DNA of 64,000 nucleotides from a virus, in the IMG/VR virus record IMGVR_UViG_3300032093_000049, positions 1 through 64,000 of that record. One strand, 5' to 3'. The translations under genes and the position numbers were made by a program. Numbering within the stretch: the stretch's first letter is position 1; every line of letters starts with the position of its first letter. Of the stretch, positions 18,101 to 25,800 are shown piece by piece. The notes beneath the pieces are model-generated. The model was not told the origin of the DNA. It worked only from the letters and a program-made list of their open reading frames with translations, and made no database searches.

Positions 18101-19570
18101 TGGTTTAAGAAAAGGTATGTCTTGGTTTTGATTGTTTACCTGATTACCTTGATCTATACCTTGAAACTTTTGAAGTCCGTATTGAGCTTGTATAGGTTTT
18201 GTAAACATCTTAGACATGAACCCTTTAAAGCTTCTTGTTTTATCTTCATTGGGTTGAAACATTTTTTTGAAACCATACTTAGTTCTTTCACCTAGATTAG
18301 CAAAAGGTCCTTGTCTGTCTTTATCTTTTCTTCTATTTCTTTTTTCTTCAGTTAAATCAGATTCAGACTCAGCTTGATCATACAAAGGTCTATATGTATA
18401 TTTTTTAGCACCTGGTCCTAATCTTTCTTTAGTCATACTAAATCCTGTTGGCATTTCACCAGTAGGACCTGTAAATGGTAAAGTAGTATTTAGGTATTGA
18501 GGCATACCTGGGATATATTTTTTTCTTCCCTGATTAAAAGGAAGAAATGCATTAAAGATATTATCAGTAGAGTATGGTACAGGATTATAATAGTATCCTT
18601 GATAAGGATTACCAGTCATTTTACCGGCAGCCATAAAAGCTTTTTCTTGATCAGTAAGTTCTTGTTCAGGAGCTTCACTTGTAAATGATAAGTCAGTAAG
18701 TCTTAACTCTGGATTTGCAGCAGATTGTTCTTTCCAATATTCTGCCTCTTCCTGTGATAATGACTTAGAATTACCCCATCTATCTGTTACAGTTAAACCT
18801 GCTTGAGCTCTTGTTAAATCAGGTATAGAAGGATCATTACCTCCATATACAAACTTATACAAGTCACCACCTGTCATTCCACCAAACTGTTGTTCAAAAA
18901 AGCTTTCAGCTTGTTTTTCAATTTGAGACAGTACTACATTGTTTTTTATAGTAGAAAGAAAGTCTGTAGTTTTCTTTTGTCTACCATCCATTATATCTGT
19001 TGAGTCTGCTGTTTCTTGTGGCTGATCAATAGTATCACCTAATTGTTTTTTAGCAAGTTTGACTGCAGACCTAACAAATTTATTTTTAAGTTTATCTGTA
19101 GAACCACCTTCTTTTGCTGTTGGTTGTTCATATAGAAGCTCATTCATAAAGTTTTCATCTTCTTGAACAAACTCCTCTTCTTGAGCTAATTGCTGTCTTT
19201 TTCTTTCTTCAGCAATTAAATCTTCTTGAATAGAAAGTTGATCACTTAATGGTGCTTCACTTTGTGCAGTTTGTTCTTGTGCAGAGTTAGACTGTGCTTG
19301 CTGAAGATATTGAGCAGCAGCATTTATTATTCGTGTTGCTGCTTCTTCTCCATAAGATTTTGCTAATTGAGCGTATACTTGATTAGGGTCATTTCCTTGA
19401 CCTCCTAAGTCAACTGGTGCAATAAGACTGACAACTTTCATTACAAGTTGTTGTGGATCAACTTGTTGCTGTTGAGTTCCATATTGAGCTCTTGTAATAA
19501 AGTCTGAAAGTGGTGTAACTACTTTACCTCCATCTTCAGCTTTATAAATTCTAACTCTTCTTTTTTCCAT
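15149..19570 (-). CDS. Large structural/cargo protein rich in GG motifs, 1473 residues
   Basis: No known enzyme was recognised. The N-terminus (MEKRRVRIYKAEDGGKVV, then ITRAQYG at residues 25-31) carries the AQxG motif shared with neighbours, followed by a Gln-rich stretch. (K/Q)xGG-like motifs occur throughout, e.g. KEGG, QKGG, AKGG, KKGG, KQGG. Near residue 683, GDINGDGFPEH resembles a calcium-binding DxNxDG loop and is followed by GPRHSSGGVPLNLPDG, a compact motif of the type GPxHxxGG. Residues about 833-880 are very Met-rich and acidic. The C-terminus is hydrophobic (NVFPFMFY). The gene sits between two AT-rich hairpins in the giant-protein run. It is probably a virion component that is sorted or processed through its GG motifs; that is inference. 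Confidence 0.75.
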   Translation of the reverse strand: MEKRRVRIYKAEDGGKVVTPLSDFITRAQYGTQQQQVDPQQLVMKVVSLIAPVDLGGQGNDPNQVYAQLAKSYGEEAATRIINAAAQYLQQAQSNSAQEQTAQSEAPLSDQLSIQEDLIAEERKRQQLAQEEEFVQEDENFMNELLYEQPTAKEGGSTDKLKNKFVRSAVKLAKKQLGDTIDQPQETADSTDIMDGRQKKTTDFLSTIKNNVVLSQIEKQAESFFEQQFGGMTGGDLYKFVYGGNDPSIPDLTRAQAGLTVTDRWGNSKSLSQEEAEYWKEQSAANPELRLTDLSFTSEAPEQELTDQEKAFMAAGKMTGNPYQGYYYNPVPYSTDNIFNAFLPFNQGRKKYIPGMPQYLNTTLPFTGPTGEMPTGFSMTKERLGPGAKKYTYRPLYDQAESESDLTEEKRNRRKDKDRQGPFANLGERTKYGFKKMFQPNEDKTRSFKGFMSKMFTKPIQAQYGLQKFQGIDQGNQVNNQNQDIPFLKPKSMQEVWDKTRPEIMESWGLEEPSSDQFLKDWEQSTYELKEFDPQQALLATNVIGNKVGQVAEMFDKGRRQAMRNMYEGQTMDNIAADTFYTEPGRYFPNRETAFTAQKPGAPQGEGFEGVIGRGQKGGAIMAKGGTPYPQRFGSLAIIPTAMGGNDIDQYTGEKKVEVKDSISRVPREEANLEAEGGETAYGDINGDGFPEHYKITGPRHSSGGVPLNLPDGTFIFSDTRSMKITDPKILKMFGKTPKKGGYTPADLAKQYDINTYRKVLQDPNSDKLEKKTAELMIKQFNIKLGALALAQESKKGFPQGIPEVARPYMESMGLRDEDILPKSKLAEAQAEATPEEMDMMAMTSEEGMPAEDEMMQAPMAMYGMTMGGYDLPFAPSDYMYKQGGELDKYQDKGEVKTSPKVYTKESLPEGAVIKTSKDAWNLKTGEFVLQPDGTYRKVTAVKFDPRKVAVDTGTKKQTVQDFMSQAPENKQIIERANAIIEKGIYIDKTILCLDKSCSQIRITGKFNPGFQDRIILSRALNSNADFGTDKYVVKKQSATEGYSRTEKGVYKGTGSFVAGFTPEDYEKRFIFEKARGAGNNDNEAFAIVDQVYNDPVLKAKFRRDYLTMLGIPNVPANDEELLKPDFYKTRYADVTRGIEGVLSKEGARPVIGDEQLAGFEHFDAFGFSPDVKYEYSPGELINKEVPDPEGNPMPINVPVPQYAPYWLQDTIATAGAFNRMYSRQDQYPSSQRVDFEEPRGPFLDSAREVAAREETTNKVLNYLSKTMGPQSYGSVASKIMGEESRDVADILSRYNDANVQLARQDEYAGVDIRNKESAARAAAAQQYVDQMNYMLAKKQNTKLADKKYLEDQLKSAITNRWKTDALNQLYPDYAVDPSIGGRLLKKPGYKTPRPERGTELEDLYQKYYNLTKDEEQATKLAIIDYNKSTGSATNSMYPAEAMMALYDNRKEGGDTAGGVYVMGSNVFPFMFY

Positions 19571-19611
19571 AATATGTTATATATAACAATATACTAAATT
19601 AAAAGTTATGT

Positions 19612-19632
19612 AATAAACTTTATAAGTTTATT
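19612..19632 (-). repeat. AT-rich hairpin at the 3' end of the 1085-residue gene
   Basis: A perfect 9-bp inverted repeat (AATAAACTT / AAGTTTATT) with a 3-base loop overlaps the stop codon of the 1085-residue gene and opens the 57-base gap before the next start. It shares the AAACTT-N3-AAGTTT core with the hairpin at 15132. Confidence 0.5.
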
Positions 19633-22600
19633 CATAGACTACTGTATAACCATCAGCTTTATACCTATCTATTTCTTCTGGGCTAAGATACATAGATATA
19701 CCTCCGTCTTTGTATTCTTTTTGAGATAAAGCATCTATTCCTACTAATGCAGGCACTGCATAAATACCTTTATTAAATATTTCTAAAAACTCTTCAGGCT
19801 TTATTATATCGAGTAATGTTTTTACTATTTTATCTTTAGGCTTTCTGTCCATAAAATATTGAGCAAGCTTATCTTCTGTTATATTTTCCCAATGATTTTT
19901 AAGTATATTCATTTCTACAAGTTTATCTCTAAAGCTTGTATTAAGATATGCATCTATTTCAACAGGATCACTTATGTATTCATATAGTGTTGGAGAGTTT
20001 TCCATTTTTGGAAATGCTGGTTGCATTAAGTCATCCGCTAACTGAGGGTTTATTTTACTTACTTCCCCCGGTGCCTCTAAAGCATTTTGCAATTTTTTTC
20101 CCCAAGCATTATTAAATGCAGCTAAATTATTTTGTCCTAATATTGTATGATGGCTCATTTCATGTTGAACTCTTCTTCTAATATCTTCAATAGGAGAATC
20201 ACCATATATAACTATTTTTCTATCATCAATTGTAGTAGGTTGACCTAAATTTCTTTTAGCAATACCTTCTGAAGTTAATGCTGAGTATCCTCCACCTCCT
20301 TCACCTGGATTATTTTCAACTCCTATCTTAAAAGGATATTTTTCTGCAACACCTTGACTTTGCTTTTGAGTAATTAAATCTTGTAGAGCTTGCATATAGT
20401 TTGTTCCATATTCTGCATCTAAAGCTTTAGCTCTTTGAATATTTTCTGGTGAAGTCTTTAGTCTAAAGTATTCTTCTGCTTGGTTAGCTATTTCTTTTTC
20501 AAAATCTGTATTTGGTGTAAAATAAGATTTTTCAGGTACTAAGAAACCTGCGTCTTCAAAATCTATTGTTCTATATATGTTAGGATCATTCATATCAAAG
20601 AATCCCACATTACCACGCAAAGATTTCATTCTATTTGAGTAGGGAACAACTATTTCAAAAGAGTTTTCATTTATTTTTGGATAAAATTCATCTCCAATAA
20701 CAAGATCATTATCTAGAAATCTATTGACTCTACCCTCTAATTTTGGAGGAATATCTCTATGAAACCATTTTAGTTGAGAATCTGCAAGTCTTTGTCTAGC
20801 ACTTAGTGGAATATTATCTGGTATAAAATTACTTGCATATAAAGGATTCTTACTATTTACAGCTAATTCGTAAACATTATCTCCGTATTCCTTAGCAAAA
20901 TCAAGAGGAGTTACATAAGTTCCTACTCCTTTATCTCCCATATCTGTTGTAGAACCAAAGTAATCTTTTTTAAATTCCTCAAATTTATTTGGGGAACCAT
21001 GTTTTACTGGTAAAACATTACCTTTCGAGTCTCTTAAAATATTAGGAAAAGCTTTTTTAAAGTAACTGCTTTGTTGTTGTATAAACTGTTCAGGAGTTCC
21101 TTGGAAAGGAGAACCATCAGGATTTTTCATCCAAGTACCATTAGCCTTTGTAGCTTCTTCTATTGCATTGTATTCATTAATAAGCTCTGGATATTTAGGA
21201 GTGTCAGGATTCCATTTACTCCAGTCTATTTCTGATTTAAAAGTGTTAATAGGATTAGTAGTAGTTTGTACTCTTGGAACATTCCTTAAAGGTAATTTAT
21301 TTGTAACATATCTACTTGCTCTAGCAAGATCATCTATAAGACCTGTTGCTTTTGCAAACGGAAGTACACTGACTGCATCTAATGTTTCGTTTAATCCTTC
21401 ACCATAGTTTGAACCGGTAAGTGGATTGACACCCATGTCAAAATCATCTTTAGTTGCATAGTTATATATGCCTTCTCCTAACCCAAAAGGCAAGGTAGCT
21501 AAATCACCAACAGTTTGTCCTACTCCTTTTGCAGTTTCTATAGGATTTTCAACAACTCTAACTAATGCAGGGGCTCCAGTTAATTCTAATGCGGTCTCAG
21601 TAACTGCCATGTTTTTAGCCTTTCTTGCATTAGCTTCATCTACTGCATCCTGAAACTGACCTTTGTAACCTTCTCTCATTACATAAGGATCAAATCTAGA
21701 CCAGTTTCTTTCTTCATACATTCTAGCAAAATCAGAAGTAGATATCTTATCTTCTTTTACTTTTCTTCTAGCTCTTTCAAATTCTTCAGCTTGTTTGCGA
21801 TAATCTTCTGCACCTTGAATAAAACGGGAGAGTTCTTTATTTGTAAAGTCTTTAGGTTTCACATCTTGATACCAAGCTTCTCTACCTCTAACTGTAGTCA
21901 TAAGAGCTCTTGCTTTGTCCATAAGCTGCTTATGTTTTTTTTCTGCAGCCGGAGTTGCATATGCAAATGTTTCCGGAGCATCATATGTTAGTTCTGGTTG
22001 TGTAATTATACCTTCTTGTGCTTTAGTTAATCCACCATTTTTTTTATTTCTCGTAGGATCTTCATAAACTTCTTCTCCTTTTTCATTAATCCATGCTACT
22101 CCAGGAGCATCCATTGGTTGCCAACCTTCTCCTGGAAAATATGCTGAGTAAGGAACTTGCTTAAAATCTTTTATCTTATACTCTCCAGGTTTATTAGGAT
22201 CAGGTTCCATAACAGTCTGCAGTCTTTTTGCAGTTCTGATAGGATCATAATTTATAGGTTTAGGTATTAAATTTCTTTGTATAAATTCTGGTGTTTCTGG
22301 TTGAGAAATAGTTTTAACAGGAAGTCTTCCTATTTCAGGTATTGTACTAGTAAACTCTGGTTCTTCACTTCCTTCAGGTAACTTTTTATAAATAAAGAAT
22401 TGCTGTGGGGCCATATATTCATTAACTCTCCACGGTTGTCGACCACTAGGATTTGCAGGAGCATATGTATTAATTTTAATAGTATTAATAGGTTTTATTT
22501 TACCAATAGCCTTTGGATCAATATAGTGGTTACTGAAACTAGTACTTTTATTAATAGCACGAAGAGCACCAATATTAGCCACTGGATTAAGATTTACAAG

Positions 22601-22885
22601 TTGAGCTTTACCAAGTTTGTCTGTTAACGGTTTTTTATACTGCCAGCTATCAGCACTTAAGTTTTTCATTTTTGAATATGTGTTATACAAAATTGAACTG
22701 TCTATATATGCATCAACTCGCCTATTATACTCATCAGGATCTGTAATTACATAAGGATTGTTATAGTTTTTTTGTACACACATCTTTAACTTAGAATTCC
22801 ATATCCATCCTTTTGGACATGCACCCGTGCCTGCAGCCCTTCCCTTTTGTGCTTTAGGTAAACCTGTTATCTTATACTTTGCCAT
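19628..22885 (-). CDS. Polyvalent protein: ADP-ribosyltransferase-like and zincin domains, 1085 residues
   Basis: The N-terminus has LPKAQKG (residues 9-15) then a two-Cys segment (ACPKGW...MCVQ), both also found inside the preceding protein. NGGLTKAQEG occurs near residue 284. Residues about 450-530 are hydrophobic and helical (DLATLPFGLGEGIYN; LDAVSVLPFAKATG). Residues about 620-680 (LPVKHGSPNKFEEF, then GVGTYVTPLDFAKEYGD) match the layout of ART-PolyVal ADP-ribosyltransferases: HG-S/T near the start, then G-x-G-x-YxT. HEMSH at 908-912 is an HExxH zinc motif. The C-terminus (YLSPEEIDRYKADGYTV) is a module repeated in the preceding gene product. The start codon overlaps the upstream stop as TAATG. 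It is likely a virion-delivered effector or maturation factor; activity is inferred from motifs only. Confidence 0.8.
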   Translation of the reverse strand: MAKYKITGLPKAQKGRAAGTGACPKGWIWNSKLKMCVQKNYNNPYVITDPDEYNRRVDAYIDSSILYNTYSKMKNLSADSWQYKKPLTDKLGKAQLVNLNPVANIGALRAINKSTSFSNHYIDPKAIGKIKPINTIKINTYAPANPSGRQPWRVNEYMAPQQFFIYKKLPEGSEEPEFTSTIPEIGRLPVKTISQPETPEFIQRNLIPKPINYDPIRTAKRLQTVMEPDPNKPGEYKIKDFKQVPYSAYFPGEGWQPMDAPGVAWINEKGEEVYEDPTRNKKNGGLTKAQEGIITQPELTYDAPETFAYATPAAEKKHKQLMDKARALMTTVRGREAWYQDVKPKDFTNKELSRFIQGAEDYRKQAEEFERARRKVKEDKISTSDFARMYEERNWSRFDPYVMREGYKGQFQDAVDEANARKAKNMAVTETALELTGAPALVRVVENPIETAKGVGQTVGDLATLPFGLGEGIYNYATKDDFDMGVNPLTGSNYGEGLNETLDAVSVLPFAKATGLIDDLARASRYVTNKLPLRNVPRVQTTTNPINTFKSEIDWSKWNPDTPKYPELINEYNAIEEATKANGTWMKNPDGSPFQGTPEQFIQQQSSYFKKAFPNILRDSKGNVLPVKHGSPNKFEEFKKDYFGSTTDMGDKGVGTYVTPLDFAKEYGDNVYELAVNSKNPLYASNFIPDNIPLSARQRLADSQLKWFHRDIPPKLEGRVNRFLDNDLVIGDEFYPKINENSFEIVVPYSNRMKSLRGNVGFFDMNDPNIYRTIDFEDAGFLVPEKSYFTPNTDFEKEIANQAEEYFRLKTSPENIQRAKALDAEYGTNYMQALQDLITQKQSQGVAEKYPFKIGVENNPGEGGGGYSALTSEGIAKRNLGQPTTIDDRKIVIYGDSPIEDIRRRVQHEMSHHTILGQNNLAAFNNAWGKKLQNALEAPGEVSKINPQLADDLMQPAFPKMENSPTLYEYISDPVEIDAYLNTSFRDKLVEMNILKNHWENITEDKLAQYFMDRKPKDKIVKTLLDIIKPEEFLEIFNKGIYAVPALVGIDALSQKEYKDGGISMYLSPEEIDRYKADGYTVVYE

Positions 22886-25800
22886 TACTTAACCATTTCT
22901 AATGTATAACCTAATCTTTGCCATTCTCTTACTTGCTCATCAGTAAGTTCTATTTCATCTCCAATATTGTGAGTACCACCTTCTTTTTTGTTTGTTATAA
23001 ATTTTTTAAGTTGCTTTCTTCTAAATTCATCTTGGGGTGATAATTTACCTGTCTCTTTTTCTATTTTATTAAGAGTTTCTAATTCTAATTTATATTTACT
23101 TTTTTTATCAGATTTATAAGATTTACTAGATTCATATATTCCTAGACCTGTAGCCGCAGTTGCTACGGCTAATAGTATTCCAGGTCTTATAATTTGAATC
23201 TTATCTCTTCTACGATTAAGTTCATCAATAGTATCAGTCAGTGTAATTATTTTATCATTTAAGTCTTGTCTTTCTTTTAATAACCTTTCTACTTCAGCTG
23301 GATTTTTTTTAGATGCATATTGTATAGCTGTTTTTGCAATTTTTTCATCAAATAACTTCTGAAATTCTAATGCTTCATTTTTCTTTTTTACTAATTCATC
23401 TAAGCCACCATCAAGATAATGTTTAAGCTTATAATAATCTTTTTCTATTATACCTATGTTGGTTAAATTAGAAGTGTTAGCAAGATTGGTAAATCTTTCA
23501 GTTTGTGATTTTAAAACCGGAACATATTTATTAAACGAAAGAGTTAGAGCATCAAATTTTTTATCAAAATCATTTAATAATGTTGTGTATTTACTACCAG
23601 CAAAAAAACCTCTTTGTATAGCTTTAGCTCCTAATAAAGATGCAGCTTCTTTATAAAAATTATCAATATTGCTCACATCTTCTGGTATACTAGTCATACC
23701 AAAAGTTTCAGGATCTAATAAATCTCCTAAAGTTTTTGGTAATTTTTTCTCATCAATTTTAATATTATACTTTTCAGCAATATTTTTTAATTGAGTTACT
23801 TCAGCAGATTCTAACTGTCTATTACCAGATGTTTGTTTAATTATATCGTCTACATATTCTTTTGGCGTATTATACTTTTTATTTTTTATCAAATCATAAT
23901 ATATGCTACCAGTAATATCTTGATCCATATTTGCAAACTTAGGACTACCCAGAGTTACTGAATTTGTACCCATACCCATTGCTGAAGCCCCTTTACCTTT
24001 CCATTGTGTATACGCATTAAAAAGATCTTCAGGAGTTTTTATATACTCAGGAACTAATGATATTTCTCTATTATATATTGAATTATTAATATAAAAGTCA
24101 TTTAAAAATAACTGCATCCTTTTGGGATCAGAAGCAATTTTTGAAAGGTTATGTTTTGTTACACCTATATCTTTTAATATTTTGAGGTTTTCAGAGAAAT
24201 CAGATAATTGATCTTCTGAGAACTGATATCCTATTGAACCTTTTGAACCAACAATGCTTTTGGTAAATAATTCTTGTGCTTTCGCAACTTTATTATAATC
24301 AGTTGAGGTTTCTAATATATAATCAATTCTATTTATTTGTTTTGTCTTATTAAGATTTAATCCTGATCTAACTTGAGGTGTTGCTTCATATGCATCAAGA
24401 ATAGATTTTATTTCTGGATCATATGCATCCATTAACTCCTGTGGTGTTTTACTAATGCTAAGACTAGGAAGATTTTTTAAATTTATAGATTTAGTTATTC
24501 CTTGCTCTACTAAACGTTGTGTTTCTTTATAAAATTCATCAGGAAAGAATTGTCTAAATAACTCAGTAGCAAACTCTCCTTCTGCCATTCCTGTTTTAGG
24601 ATTTTCTTGAATTATATTTACATCAATTTTACCTTGAGAACCAAACTCATCTCCTAAATTTATTGTTGGTCCATATTTAGCTTGTTTACTTTGATCAATG
24701 CTAACATTCTTTTTTACTTTATTCCAATCACTAGCCGTCATAGCCACATCAATATCATTAGAAGCATGTGCTACACCAATATTATGAAATACTGAACTCC
24801 CAAATGGTTTAGAACCTGGAAGAACTTTTTGTACAAAAGCAATATTTTTATTTTGTGTATCAGCATATTTTGGATTAAAACTAAAATCAGGTATAAATTT
24901 TTCTGTTTTAACAGGGATTCCTTCTTTTAACTCTAGTGTAACTTCTTGACCTGGAACTTGAATATCAAATGGTATCTTTTCTTTTGTCTCAAAATCATAA
25001 ATATAGTTAATGTTTTGACCTGTTCCCGGATCTGTAACTACAGATTTCATTGTACCTATTTGCTGATATGGAGATAGTTCTTCGCTGTATAAAATTTTAT
25101 CATCAACTAATTTTGCATTATTTCTTAATCTACTTAGTTCATCTATTTTATCTTGTAGTTTAATTATTTGTTGTTTGGTAGCTATATCTTGAGTTCGATT
25201 ACTTTTTAATTGATGAAGTTTATACTTTGCTGTAATTATGTCTCTTTCTATTTCCTGATTTTGTTTCCATAACTCAAGACTTTTATCTTGAAGTTCAGCT
25301 CTTTCAAAAGCTAACTTCTCACTTTTTTTCCTATACTTTCTTAATATACCTGGTGTTAAAGATTCTCCAACATTTTTACCAAAATAATATGCTCCCTCTC
25401 CAATAGTTTGTGCTACTGGTTTTGCAGTATTATATACTTTTTTTACACCTTTAGTAATATCATCTATAGCACCCATACCAGGTATCATTTCAAGAGCTGT
25501 TTCTCCTAATGCCCAACCTGCATCTGACCAGTCACCTGTTTGTCTTGCTTTACCTATAAGGCCAGGAATTTCTGCTGCAGTTTTAATTGCTTGCAATGCA
25601 GCAGTAGCAGGATTAAAATAACTTGCAAAATCTAATCCTTTACCAACAGCATTTCTACTAAGTATTGGATCTTCTTCACCTAGTTTATCTAAAGCTCTTT
25701 CATAGTCTGTAATATTCCATGGAGCATTCATCATATCTCCTGTTGCTACAGAGTAATTAAAGTAGTCAATTGGATTTGTTATTATATCCCAAACTTTACC

